This document shows, in pieces, positions 53,059-61,777 of a stretch of 64,000 nt of DNA. Made by a program: the position numbers and the translations under genes. The notes under the pieces were generated by a model that was given only the letters and a program-made list of their open reading frames with translations, was not told the DNA's origin and did not search any database. Every line of letters starts with the position of its first letter. The first letter of the stretch is position 1. The stretch is from Bog-473 sp963843365 (lineage in GTDB: Bacteria; Actinomycetota; Acidimicrobiia; Acidimicrobiales; RAAP-2). The stretch lies in assembly GCA_963843365.1 (NCBI GenBank), contig CAWJKG010000002.1:1116001-1180000 (forward strand). The letters are read 5' to 3'.

Positions 53059-54003
53059 TCATGCGGGGACACTTAGGCGCTTCCGCCCGGGCCGCAGGAG
53101 GTTGCACCAGCCCCGGATCACGGGATGGGGGTTCAGTTCATGCAGGCGGTCCAGTGCCGCCTGCATAGCAGTTGTGATCTCTTCGTAACACGCAGCCACA
53201 ATTGCCGGATCGTCTGCTGCATCCGGGCCATAGCTCGTCCAATCGAACGGAGGCAAGAACTCGACAATGATCGCCGAGGGCATCGGAAGTGGCGGTGTGA
53301 GGATGGTGGTCAGGCCATAGGGGGCGAGGAGGATGGGGAACACCTGGATCCGGAGGCGCTGCAAGCCGAGAGCTTTGGCCAGGCGCTCGCCGCGCGACAC
53401 GACGACGACCGTGTCGTGTGACCCGTATGCCACCACTGGAACCACGGGTACTCCTGTACGGAGTGCCAGACGAACGAACCCCCGATGGTCACCCAGGTCG
53501 ACCCTGTGACGTTCAGTCCACGGCCGACACGCCTCTCGGTCGCCGCCCGGGTACACCAGCACCACGCCACCTTGCGCCAAACCCTGTTCGGCGGCTTGCC
53601 CGCCCGCGGGAATCGCTCCGATGCGGCGCAGGAACGGACCGACGATGGGGATGCCGAACAGCAGGTCGTAACCCATGGCGTACGCCGGCTGGTCGAGGCC
53701 ACGTCGTCGGATGATCTCAAGTCCGACCACCCAGGCGTCAGGCATATAGAAGAGGCCGGAATGATTCCCGACCACGAGCGCTGGACCGCTTGCGGGAAGA
53801 TTTACCTGTCCCCGGACCTGTGGTGAGAAGTAGTTCACGTATCGGGTCACCGCCGAGAGCTCGCGCTGGATGAACTCCGGGTCTCTCTGGAAGAGAGGCT
53901 GGTCGTGTACGTGATCTACACGCTCCGAGAATCCGCGGAGCAATAGTGCGAGAACGCCGCTCGCTTCTTGGGATTCAGTTCCAGGCTCCGACGGAACGGC
54001 CAT
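53059..54003 (-). CDS. Lysophospholipid acyltransferase family protein
   Basis: A 314-residue acyltransferase of the PlsC/DAGAT-like superfamily. The catalytic block is VVGNHSGLFYMPDAW (NHSG with a downstream Asp), then GIPIVGPFLRRIGAIPAG, VVLVYPGGDREACRPW (the YPGGxxE block) and GVPVVPVVAYGSHD. It would acylate a glycerol or phospholipid. The Asp is two residues further from His than in the HX4D motif, as in the plant DAGAT-like group. The ATG at 54003 begins MAVPSEPG. Confidence 0.82.
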   Translation of the reverse strand: MAVPSEPGTESQEASGVLALLLRGFSERVDHVHDQPLFQRDPEFIQRELSAVTRYVNYFSPQVRGQVNLPASGPALVVGNHSGLFYMPDAWVVGLEIIRRRGLDQPAYAMGYDLLFGIPIVGPFLRRIGAIPAGGQAAEQGLAQGGVVLVYPGGDREACRPWTERHRVDLGDHRGFVRLALRTGVPVVPVVAYGSHDTVVVVSRGERLAKALGLQRLRIQVFPILLAPYGLTTILTPPLPMPSAIIVEFLPPFDWTSYGPDAADDPAIVAACYEEITTAMQAALDRLHELNPHPVIRGWCNLLRPGRKRLSVPA

Positions 54004-54140
54004 AGTGCTATTGCTCCTGCTTCAAATTTCGCGCTGTTGGGCGCTTGAGGAAAGGGCCGTTTCGTCGGAAATCGGTCCGAATGCACGGCGGTGCAGAGGG
54101 CAAACAACAGCTGGATCGGGAGACGAGCCGCAAAGGTTGT

Positions 54141-54260
54141 CTTATCAGGGTTGAGACCAGTGATGGTGCACAGCGTGGTGGTGCCCTCCTTGACCGCCAC
54201 GGTGCCCGTGGGGGTGGCTCCTGTGGCCGAGACCGTCACGGCGAAGTCGGCCGTGATCCG
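54141..54260 (-). pseudogene. Fragment of a bacterial Ig-like (Big_3_5) domain
   Basis: In the minus frame the stretch ADFAVTVSATGATPTGTVAV followed by EGTTTLCTITGLNPDK is a partial Ig-like repeat of the kind found in large cell-surface proteins. It has no start and the flanks read as noise, so it is probably a broken relic. The remainder of the 54004-54291 gap shows nothing else. Confidence 0.55.
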
Positions 54261-54291
54261 AAGACCAGGCGCGACGGGTACGTGAGCACCT

Positions 54292-55164
54292 TCACTTCTC
54301 GAGAGCGCGGCCTCCGACAGGGAATTCGGGAGCCGATTGGATGTCAGGGCGCGCCAGCGCCAGATACGCAACGAGCACGAAGGTACCGATCAAGAAGACG
54401 AGCGCCGTTGGTCCGTCGCCGAATCCGATCCCACTGAGGTTCGGCGGCTTGCTGATGTAGTCGGCGAAGGATGCCCCGAGGGGTCGGGTGACCACGTATG
54501 ACATCCAGAACGCGGCGATGGCATTGAGATTGAACTTCCACCAGGCGAAAGCCGGAATAAAGATGATGACCCCGAAAAGAATCCCCGAGCCCAGATACCC
54601 AAGGTTGAGTGACGTGGCGGTGAAGTCCCCGAGCGCAGTGCCCAGTGCGAAGGTTGCGAACACCGTTGACCAATAGAAGAGTTCGCGGCGCTGTGTCGTA
54701 ATGCTGTGAATGGACAGCGTCTTCTCGCTGTGTTGCCAGACCAGGAAGATGGCCGCCAGGATCACCGACCACAGGAGAGTCGTTCCCGCATACGGGATCC
54801 CCACGTCGAGATGGAGGAAGTCCGATACTCCGCACCCGATGATGGCGATTGCGTACGCGAGGAACCAGTAGGCGAAGGCCCTGTACCGGCGCGTGCTGAA
54901 CTGAACAAGCAAGGCTGCGCCGAACAAGGCGATTTCGACGCCTCCACCCTTGATATTCCCCAACGTCTTGAAGTAGTCGGAAGCGGCCTCACCTCCCGCT
55001 GTCGTCATGATCTTGACGACCCAGAACAAGAAGATGACCTCGGGCACTTTCGCGGCCACGGGCGCGGGGAAGATCCGACCGAGCACAGGCACCTGGCCCG
55101 TCGCTTTCAAGGGCGGTCGATCACTAGGCGACAAGGGACGTTGCTGGTGGTGGGCAGACTCCAT
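54292..55164 (-). CDS. COG4705-like polytopic membrane protein
   Basis: A 290-residue protein with about eight hydrophobic segments. It has KVPEVIFLFWVVKIMTTAGG, EAASDYF, LFYWSTVFATFALGTALGDF and SYVVTRPLGASFADYI, an arrangement I recognise from conserved membrane proteins of the COG4705 group, in which two similar halves carry KxxTTxxGE..SD and (V)TRPLGASFADY. Function unknown. I use the ATG at 55164 (MESAHHQQRP) because the preceding in-frame part is low-complexity. Confidence 0.75.
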   Translation of the reverse strand: MESAHHQQRPLSPSDRPPLKATGQVPVLGRIFPAPVAAKVPEVIFLFWVVKIMTTAGGEAASDYFKTLGNIKGGGVEIALFGAALLVQFSTRRYRAFAYWFLAYAIAIIGCGVSDFLHLDVGIPYAGTTLLWSVILAAIFLVWQHSEKTLSIHSITTQRRELFYWSTVFATFALGTALGDFTATSLNLGYLGSGILFGVIIFIPAFAWWKFNLNAIAAFWMSYVVTRPLGASFADYISKPPNLSGIGFGDGPTALVFLIGTFVLVAYLALARPDIQSAPEFPVGGRALEK

Positions 55165-55413
55165 CTGCTGGAATGTCTCCTTCAATCCAATCGGCCCCGA
55201 CCTGAGGAGTTTACGACGCCAGCGGAAGGACTCTCGAGTGGGCGGTGAGGCTTGTTCCGCCGGCAAGGGTGATGAACTGAGATCCGGCGGGCAGCTCAGT
55301 TCACCGAGTCCGGCGGCACCCACTCGACCGCCGACGGAGATCGAGGATCAATCGGGATGTTGTGGCTGAGACTGTTGGCCTCTCAGGATGTCGCTGCAGC
55401 GCGCCAGAGATCA

Positions 55414-55916
55414 ATGCCACTCTCGACGGCGAAGCGGTCGATCGTCGAGAGCTCTTTCTTCCTTCTCGTCGGAACCGGCGCGATCACCCTCACCGGCCTC
55501 GTGTTCGTCGCCTTGTCCCTCAACCTCAGAACGATCGCGATCGAGGCGACAAACCGCAACCGCGCCATCAACACGCTTACCGGTCTCGCTCTCATTTTCA
55601 TGCGTGCGCACTCGTTCTGATGGGCGGACAGAACTACAGGGCAATAGGTGTCGAGTTCTTCGTCGTCGCCGGAGTCTCGGCCGCCGTCTTCATCAAGGGA
55701 TACCGAAAGGCCATCAGCATGAGCGATGGCCTCCGTGTCTCGCGCATCGTCGGCGGAAGCCTGCTGCATGCAACCGAGATGGTCGGTGCAGCAGTGTTCT
55801 TTCTGGGCCACATCGCCGGCCTCTATATCGCTGCGGTCGCGATAGTGGCCAATACCTGCTACATGATTTCCGCTGCCTGGTTGCTCGTCATCGGCGTCGC
55901 TGACCGTGAGGCCTGA
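55414..55916 (+). CDS. Small polytopic membrane protein, frame broken
   Basis: About 167 residues with four likely helices. The first half (SSFFLLVGTGAITLTGLVFV, LRTIAIEATNRNRAINTL) and the second half (FFVVAGVSAAVFIKGYRKA, EMVGAAVFFLGHIAGLYIAA) are in different frames, with one base apparently missing near 55600-55610. The pattern of a modest integral protein without catalytic residues does not allow a name. It lies 27 bases before the uracil-DNA glycosylase gene and is probably co-transcribed. Confidence 0.6.
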
Positions 55917-55943
55917 TCCCCCACCCGGTACGTTTAGTGCACC

Positions 55944-56456
55944 ATGGCGCAGGCCCTCGCCGACCTAGTGGGTCCCGATCTCCGCGTGCTCTTCTGCGGC
56001 ATCAACCCCGGCACGCTCTCGGGCGAACGCGGCCTTCACTTCGCCCGGCCGGGGAACAGATTTTGGAGATTGCTCGCTGCCAGCGGGTTCACCGACGGCG
56101 TCCTCGCGCCCGAGGATCAGCATGTGCTGCCCGAGCTGGGCATCGGGATCACGAACATTGTGGGACGAGTGACAGCCACCGCAAGTGAGCTCAGCACCGC
56201 CGAGTTGCGAGAGGGAGCGCAACATCTGGAGGCCAGAGTGCAGCATCTGCGGCCTCGCTGCGTCGCGGTGCTGGGATTGCAGGCGTATCGCACCGCCTTC
56301 CGCCGATCCACGGCTTCAATCGGCCTCCAGCCCGAGACTCTCGCCGGTGCCCGACTTTGGCTGCTGCCGAACCCGAGCGGCCTGCAAGCTCGCTACCAGA
56401 TGCCCGAGCTGACGGAGTTCTTCACGGCCCTCTTCATTGAGACAACACGCGCCTGA
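55944..56456 (+). CDS. mug: Mismatch-specific uracil-DNA glycosylase (Mug)
   Basis: A 170-residue Mug-type glycosylase for G:U/G:T mismatches. The active-site motif is VLFCGINPGTLSGERGLHFA, then PGNRFWRLL and late LLPNPSGLQARY (the intercalating loop). VLGLQAYRTAF lies between. The enzyme flips out and removes uracil or thymine opposite guanine. The ATG at 55944 begins MAQALADLVG. It lies downstream of the small membrane protein gene in the same direction. Confidence 0.92.
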   Translation: MAQALADLVGPDLRVLFCGINPGTLSGERGLHFARPGNRFWRLLAASGFTDGVLAPEDQHVLPELGIGITNIVGRVTATASELSTAELREGAQHLEARVQHLRPRCVAVLGLQAYRTAFRRSTASIGLQPETLAGARLWLLPNPSGLQARYQMPELTEFFTALFIETTRA

Positions 56457-56645
56457 CTCCCGCTCTTCCCCAGGAAACTTCTTTTCCGATCGCCGCCCCG
56501 AAGTCGGGTCGGTTGCCATTCGGTACCGGATGCCTTCTCTTCGGAACATCTTGCAGCTTCAGACTTCGGCCGCCGCGTCTCACAAACCTTCCCCGAGGGC
56601 GGCCGAGACAGTAGGTTCCACCCGAGACACGGGGGTGCCCACGAG

Positions 56646-58358
56646 ATGGTGAGCGCAGGCGAGCAGATCACAGAGCCGCCCAACGGAATCGAAAGATGGG
56701 TCCCGGGCTTGCGCGCTGTTCGGAGCTACAAGCGGCAATGGACTCGTCCCGACCTCATCGCGGGGATAGTCCTTGCCGCCATTCTCGTGCCCCAGGGCAT
56801 GGCCTATGCCGAGTTGGCCGGACTCCCCCCCGTCACCGGTCTCTACACCACCATCGGCTGCCTCATCGGGTACGCGATCTTCGGGCCGTCGCGCATCCTC
56901 GTCCTCGGACCCGACTCGTCTGTCTCCCCGATGATCTTTGCCGCCCTGCTCCCCTTGCTCGTGGCCGGCGACACCCACCGAGCCATCGCTCTCGCCGGGA
57001 TGCTGGCCGTGATCGTCGCCCTCATCGAGATCGGCATGGGGCTGGCGCGCCTTGGCTTTGTAGCCGATCTGCTGTCGAACGAGGTCCAGGTCGGCTACAT
57101 GAACGGGCTCGCTCTCGTGATCATCGTCGGGCAGCTTCCCAAGCTCTGCGGTTTCTCGACGGAGGCCGAGGGATTCGGCCCCGAGATCAAGGCCTTCGTC
57201 GTCCATCTCGATGCAACCGTCGGGGCTGCCTTGGCGGTGGGACTGGGCGTGCTCGTCCTTCTCTTCGTCCTTCCTCGACTCTCCCGTGCCCTTCCCGCCG
57301 TCCTGGTCGCAATCGTCGCTGCCACGATCGTCTCGGCTGCCTTCGACCTGCACGCGCACGGAGTGCCCACGGTCGGATCACTTCCGAGAGGGATTCCGAG
57401 ACCCTCCCTCCCGTGGACACAGTTCTCCGACATCGGGCCCCTCATGATCGCCGCGGTCGGCATCACGCTCGTCTCGCTGGCCGACACCATCGCAACGTCG
57501 GCGAGCTTCGGCGCCCGGAGGGGCGAGGAGATCGACCCAAACCAGGAGATGATCGGGATCGGCGCCGCGAACCTGGCCTCCGGGTTTCTCCAAGGCTTCG
57601 CTGTGTCGACGAGCGGTTCGCGCACAGCAGTGGTCGAGCAGGCCGGTGCCAAGTCCCAGCTGGCGTCGGTGGTCGGAGCCGGCCTGGTGGCCGTCCTGCT
57701 CCTCTTCTTCAACTCGTTGCTCGCAGACCTGCCCCAATCTGCCCTCGCGGCCGTGCTGATCGCGGCCGCCTTCCTTCTGCTCGATGTGCGTGTTCTGGTC
57801 AAGTACTGGCGGGTCCGCAAGAGCGCGCTCGTCCTCTCTGTCATCGCGAGCTTGGGCGTCATTGTCCTGGGTGTGCTTCAGGGAATCGTCATCGCCATCG
57901 CTCTTGCCATAGTCCTGTACTTCCGACGCGGCTGGCAGCCGCACGGCGCCATCCTGGGAAAGGTCGACTCGCTCGCCGGGTGGCACGACGTCACGCGGTA
58001 TCCGGACGCGACCCAGGACCCAGGAATCGTGATCTACCGCTGGGAGTCCTCGTTGTTCTTCGCCAACTGCTCCTCCTTCCGCACGGAGGTCCGCCGCATT
58101 GCGCGACGCGCCGACGTACGGTGGGTCGTCGTGCAGTGCGAGGCGATAACGGACATCGACGTGTCGGCGGCGCAGATGCTCGAACAGCTCGACAAGGAGC
58201 TCAACGGGCGCGGCGTCCACATGGCTTTCGTCGAGCTGCGCACGCGGCTCGAACACCTTCTGCAGCGGTACGGGCTCTTCGAGACCCTCGACCGCGACCG
58301 GTTCTATCCCACCCTCGAAACGGCTCTCTCCGTCATTCGGAACGAGTCGAAAGGATGA
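56646..58358 (+). CDS. SulP-family anion transporter with STAS domain
   Basis: A 570-residue transporter of the SLC26/SulP family. The membrane part (about 30-430) has DLIAGIVLAAILVPQGMAYA, ELAGLPPVTGLYTT, SVSPMIFAALLP and DIGPLMIAAVGITLVSLADT. The C-terminal STAS domain (about 445-560) contains VVQCEAITDIDVSAAQMLEQ. Family members carry sulfate, bicarbonate or other anions; the substrate is not clear. Its final bases lie 126 bp from a small-gene cluster that follows. Confidence 0.9.
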   Translation: MVSAGEQITEPPNGIERWVPGLRAVRSYKRQWTRPDLIAGIVLAAILVPQGMAYAELAGLPPVTGLYTTIGCLIGYAIFGPSRILVLGPDSSVSPMIFAALLPLLVAGDTHRAIALAGMLAVIVALIEIGMGLARLGFVADLLSNEVQVGYMNGLALVIIVGQLPKLCGFSTEAEGFGPEIKAFVVHLDATVGAALAVGLGVLVLLFVLPRLSRALPAVLVAIVAATIVSAAFDLHAHGVPTVGSLPRGIPRPSLPWTQFSDIGPLMIAAVGITLVSLADTIATSASFGARRGEEIDPNQEMIGIGAANLASGFLQGFAVSTSGSRTAVVEQAGAKSQLASVVGAGLVAVLLLFFNSLLADLPQSALAAVLIAAAFLLLDVRVLVKYWRVRKSALVLSVIASLGVIVLGVLQGIVIAIALAIVLYFRRGWQPHGAILGKVDSLAGWHDVTRYPDATQDPGIVIYRWESSLFFANCSSFRTEVRRIARRADVRWVVVQCEAITDIDVSAAQMLEQLDKELNGRGVHMAFVELRTRLEHLLQRYGLFETLDRDRFYPTLETALSVIRNESKG

Positions 58359-58423
58359 GCGGTGGTGCCATTCCGACCGTCGCCATTCAACCGTAGAAGT
58401 CCTGGGTGTTCATTGCTTTATCC

Positions 58424-58444
58424 CCGTAGCAATTGCCGCTACGG
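58424..58444. terminator. Inverted repeat downstream of SulP gene
   Basis: CCGTAGC (58424-58430) and GCTACGG (58438-58444) form a perfect 7-bp stem with a 7-base loop. It lies about 65 bases after the SulP stop and 20 bases before the leader ORF, so it may end the upstream message or regulate the downstream genes. No T-tract. Confidence 0.4.
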
Positions 58445-58464
58445 AGAGCTAGTTTGGAGGAGAG

Positions 58465-58494
58465 ATGAAAAAGAGAGGGAAGGATGGCAGGTAG
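58465..58494 (+). CDS. Nine-codon leader ORF overlapping the DUF6325 start
   Basis: ATG at 58465 has a strong GGAGGAG ribosome site and encodes MKKRGKDGR before TAG at 58492-58494. It overlaps the DUF6325 ATG (58484) in another frame. This arrangement can couple translation or act as a small attenuating leader. It is too short for confident coding, but the ribosome site is the best nearby. Confidence 0.35.
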   Translation: MKKRGKDGR

Positions 58495-58921
58495 CGAAAC
58501 CGCCCTGGGCCCTATCAGTTACCTGATCGTGGAATTTCCCGGCAACAAGATGACCGGCGAGGGGTTCGCTGCACTGCTCGATCTGGTCGACAACGGCACC
58601 ATCCGGATCCTCGACCTCATGTTCGTCACCCGCGACACGGATGGGTCGGTGCGTGCGATCGACCTCCAGGACCTCGACAGCGACGGACAGTTCGACCTTG
58701 CTGTCTTCGCGGGTGCCTCGTCGGGGCTCCTGAGCGAGAGCGATCTCTCCGAAGCGGCTTCGGTGATCGAGCCGGGCTCTGCTGCTGGAATCCTGATCTT
58801 CGAAAATCGATGGGCTACCTCATTCGTCCAGGCGCTCCGCCGCGCCGGTGCCGAATTGGTCTCTGCTGGCTACATCCCGCAAACGGAGTTGGCGGCTGCT
58901 CTCGACGCCGTTGGCGGCTGA
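58484..58921 (+). CDS. DUF6325 family protein
   Basis: A 145-residue soluble protein with GPISYLIVEFPGNKMTGEGF and LDLVDNGTIRILDLMFVTRD. It matches small actinobacterial DUF6325-type proteins, which resemble a ferredoxin-like dimer domain and have no known role. The AAALDAVGG tail ends the gene. GAGGGAAGG lies right before the ATG. The SHOCT-domain gene follows after 17 bases; together with the next gene they form a likely stress-type operon (inference). Confidence 0.72.
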   Translation: MAGSETALGPISYLIVEFPGNKMTGEGFAALLDLVDNGTIRILDLMFVTRDTDGSVRAIDLQDLDSDGQFDLAVFAGASSGLLSESDLSEAASVIEPGSAAGILIFENRWATSFVQALRRAGAELVSAGYIPQTELAAALDAVGG

Positions 58922-58938
58922 CCGACGGAAGGACGGAC

Positions 58939-59220
58939 ATGCCACTACTTCGAGGAATCGCACGAACGGCGGCCATCGCCGGAACGGCTACGGCGGTGTC
59001 GAATCGCGTCTCACGACGACAGCAGAACCGCTGGGCCCAGCAAGAGGATCAGCAGTATGCGCAGCAGCAATACGCCCCCCAACCCCAGTACACGCAGCCG
59101 GCTCCGCCGCCTGCTCCAGATCCCATCGCGCAACTGAAGGATCTCGCCGAGCTGAAATCACAGGGCATCCTCACGGACGCTGAGTTCCAGGCTCAGAAGG
59201 CGAGGGTTCTCGGATCGTGA
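58939..59220 (+). CDS. Short SHOCT-domain protein
   Basis: A 93-residue protein. An N-terminal Ala/Thr/Arg-rich helix and a Gln/Tyr/Pro-rich linker (AQQEDQQYAQQQYAPQPQY) lead to a C-terminal SHOCT motif, LKDLAELKSQGILTDAEFQA followed by QKARVL. SHOCT peptides are short C-terminal oligomerisation-type domains. GGAAGGACGG lies before the ATG. It shares its SHOCT sequence with the next gene. Confidence 0.8.
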   Translation: MPLLRGIARTAAIAGTATAVSNRVSRRQQNRWAQQEDQQYAQQQYAPQPQYTQPAPPPAPDPIAQLKDLAELKSQGILTDAEFQAQKARVLGS

Positions 59221-59318
59221 ATGGCCTAGACGACCGGGGCGCAGTTACTCGTTGGGTTTCTCACCTCTAGCGTTTGATTTTCGACCAAATTTCACATCAC
59301 AACAACCTAGGAGGAAGC

Positions 59319-59726
59319 ATGCTCGCCGCCAGCTACCAGTATCCGATTCTTGATTTCTTTTTGACGATGCTCTACTTCTTCTTGTTCGTCATCTGGATCT
59401 GGCTCCTCATCATGGTGTTTATGGACATCTTCCGCAGCCGGGACATGGGCGGATGGTCCAAGGCGCTGTGGGCGATCTTCATCATCATCCTGCCGTTCCT
59501 CGGAGTGTTCGTGTACCTGATCGCCAGGGGCGGCAAGATGCACGAACGGCAGGCGCAGGAAGCCGCCGCGCAGCAACAGGCGTTCGACCAGTACGTCAAG
59601 CAGGCGGCGGGAACACCCGGGGCCAGCACGGCCGACCAGCTCTCCAAGTTGGCCGACCTCAAGTCGCAGGGCGTGCTGACGGACGCCGAGTTCGAATCAC
59701 AGAAGGCCAAGATCCTGGCGACGTAG
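59319..59726 (+). CDS. PLDc_N-like membrane protein with C-terminal SHOCT domain
   Basis: A 135-residue protein with two membrane helices (FFLTMLYFFLFVIWIWLLIM and ALWAIFIIILPFLGVFVYLI) separated by the SRDMGGWSKALWAIF turn, the usual signature of the cardiolipin-synthase N-terminal (PLDc_N) domain. A cytoplasmic linker and a SHOCT motif (LSKLADLKSQGVLTDAEFES) complete it. GGAGGAAGC lies before the ATG. It is not itself a phospholipase, because the HKD domain is absent. Confidence 0.85.
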   Translation: MLAASYQYPILDFFLTMLYFFLFVIWIWLLIMVFMDIFRSRDMGGWSKALWAIFIIILPFLGVFVYLIARGGKMHERQAQEAAAQQQAFDQYVKQAAGTPGASTADQLSKLADLKSQGVLTDAEFESQKAKILAT

Positions 59727-60394
59727 GCGGTCTCCCTCACCCTGTGGGGGAGGATGTGGGGAATCTCTCGTGATCTCTCCCTCGTCCGAGATGATGAGAG
59801 GCAGGTCAAGCGGAACCGCGGCCACGTCAATCGCGGTCGGCGTATGGCGTCCTGGCTCCGGGCCGAAGAGTTCGACCACCAGCTCGGAATACGGTTGCAA
59901 GACCGCTGTCGTGTGTCGAGAGCCCGGGACCGCGTGACATAGCCGTCGATGGTCAGCCAGGCGCTGATTCGACGACGTCCCCCGACAGCTCAGTGATGCT
60001 TGCGGGGACGGCGAGCCGCGAGGATCCCTGAGCCGGCTCGAGATGCACAACGGTGGGAACCTTGCGTCAGGGCTCCGCTTCGTTCTTGCTACTGAGATTG
60101 CAACCAAACCTCGCTTTCTCGTCGCGCGTTGCAGGTGTTCACAGCGGGTCCTTATTTCGTCGACTCATACTGCCGATATTCATTTCGTCGGTGACCGACG
60201 GGGCGCTCACCCGAGCTTCTGGCTCGGAACAGGGGAACCGGCGAGGAGATCGGTGCTGGTCTGAAACGGCCGGTGCTCGACAGACCCAGTGAAGTGACGG
60301 CAGCGCCATGAGAAGCCCCCGATGACCAACGACGAGCCTTTTGCGTCTTCTCATCGTATGACCGGACATGCCGGCGGGCCGGAAGGACACAGCA
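59727..60394. other. Long intergenic region, no gene seen
   Basis: No reading frame here resembles a known protein; a minus-strand frame at 59697-60107 has noise-like composition and overlaps the SHOCT gene end. A weak hairpin CTCCC/GGGAG at 59732-59752 could terminate the SHOCT gene. A -10-like TATGAC lies at 60357-60362 before the ATP-grasp gene. The AT content rises between 60080 and 60190, as in regulatory DNA. Confidence 0.45.
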
Positions 60395-61672
60395 GTGCGC
60401 AAGCGGACTGAAGAGAGCTCGCTTCCGTTGCTCGCCATCCCCTACGCGGGCCCCTCCCTGTCTGTGATGACTGCGGCCCAAGCCGCGGCCGGCCTGTGCT
60501 CGATTCTCTGGCTGGCGGACGGAAAGCATCCCCAGGTGCAAGCCGAACTACAGGCAATGCAGCGGTTCGGTCAGGTGGTTGACCTCGGTGACACTGCTCC
60601 CGAACGCTGGGCAGACGCCGTCAGGCCGTGGCGACCCGACGGGATGGTGGCGTTCTCAGACCATCGAATGGTCGATTTCGCGTACGTGGCCGCCGAACTG
60701 GGCCTGCTCTTTCACCGGCCCGAAGTGGCCTCGGGACTGACCGACAAGTCGGAGCAACGGGCCGCGTTCCGACGCGCCGGACTCCCCGTCCCGAGAACCA
60801 TCTCCGTCGGCCGCGACCTCGATGAGGCCGCCGTCAAGGAGACCGTGAAGGGGATTCGCTACCCCGCCGTGCTCAAGCCCGTGCGCGGGATGGACAGTCA
60901 GACGACTGTTCGCGTGGAGGATGCCGACGAGCTCGTCGGCGCGTTGCGGTCGATGTTCAGGGACACGCGCCCCGACATGGTGCTCGAGGAGTACCTGGCC
61001 GATTGCCCACCCTGCCTCGGCGAGGACTTTGCCAACTACCTGTCCGTCGAGACCCTGGTGAGTCGCCGCGGCGTCGAGCACTTCGCCACCACCGGACGCT
61101 TTCCGCCGGCGCAACCCTTTCGGGAGACCGGATTCTTCATGCCAGCAGATCTGACCCCGCAGCAGAGGTCCTCCGTCCTCGAACTTGCTTCGGCCGCCGT
61201 CGGTGCGCTCGGCGTTGAGACGGGTTGTCTGCACACTGAGATCAAATTCACCCCGGACGGTCCCCGGATCATTGAGGTGAATGGACGACTCGGCGGTGGT
61301 GTGCCCCTCCTGCTCGAGTTGGCGGGCGCCGCTTCGGCACCTCGCATCGCAATGGAGCTGGCTTTGGGCCGCGATATAGGGTCCGCTTCCCTCATGGCGA
61401 CGGAGGGCATCCCATTCAGGCTGCTCTTCCAGGCACCCATCAACGCTAGACGCGTGCTGGCAATAGAAGGATTGGAAGAGATCGGGCAACTACCGGGAAA
61501 GCCCATCGGCACTCTACAGATGCCACCTGGCTCCGAACTCGACTGGCGAAGGGGGACCAGCGGCTACGTCTATTCGGTCATCGGCGTGGCCCACTCCTAC
61601 GACCACCTCAGAGAGATCAAAAGACTGACCGATGCGACGGTGTCTGCCCGATACGAGTACGAGGGTACGTAG
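60395..61672 (+). CDS. ATP-grasp ligase-like protein
   Basis: About 425 residues. The ATP-grasp core begins near LTDKSEQRAAFRRAGLPVPR, with the ATP-binding Lys in YPAVLKPVRGMDSQT, VLEEYLADCP and a metal-binding end HTEIKFTPDGPRIIEVNGRL. Order and length fit carboxylate-amine ligases of the L-amino-acid ligase type, which join amino acids or a carboxylate with an amine. The substrate is unknown. The GTG at 60395 has GGAAGGA seven bases upstream; an ATG at 60368 without one is the alternative. An SurE-like gene follows. Confidence 0.82.
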   Translation: MRKRTEESSLPLLAIPYAGPSLSVMTAAQAAAGLCSILWLADGKHPQVQAELQAMQRFGQVVDLGDTAPERWADAVRPWRPDGMVAFSDHRMVDFAYVAAELGLLFHRPEVASGLTDKSEQRAAFRRAGLPVPRTISVGRDLDEAAVKETVKGIRYPAVLKPVRGMDSQTTVRVEDADELVGALRSMFRDTRPDMVLEEYLADCPPCLGEDFANYLSVETLVSRRGVEHFATTGRFPPAQPFRETGFFMPADLTPQQRSSVLELASAAVGALGVETGCLHTEIKFTPDGPRIIEVNGRLGGGVPLLLELAGAASAPRIAMELALGRDIGSASLMATEGIPFRLLFQAPINARRVLAIEGLEEIGQLPGKPIGTLQMPPGSELDWRRGTSGYVYSVIGVAHSYDHLREIKRLTDATVSARYEYEGT

Positions 61673-61777
61673 TCCCAGCGAACCGGGGCGCTGCCGCCTT
61701 CTGAGACCGTGGTGTTACATTTCCGCCCTTCTCTGTGACGGCACCTGCCGCCGTCAGGTCGACGAAAGGGACAATGG

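Noticed and set aside
52895..53188. Short plus-strand frames between nitrobindin-like and acyltransferase genes
   Set aside because: Low-complexity Arg-rich frames without any ribosome site or family.
59697..60107. 136-codon minus-strand frame in the long gap
   Set aside because: No motif, weak start, Arg/Ser/Pro-rich, and it overlaps the end of the SHOCT gene; not supported.
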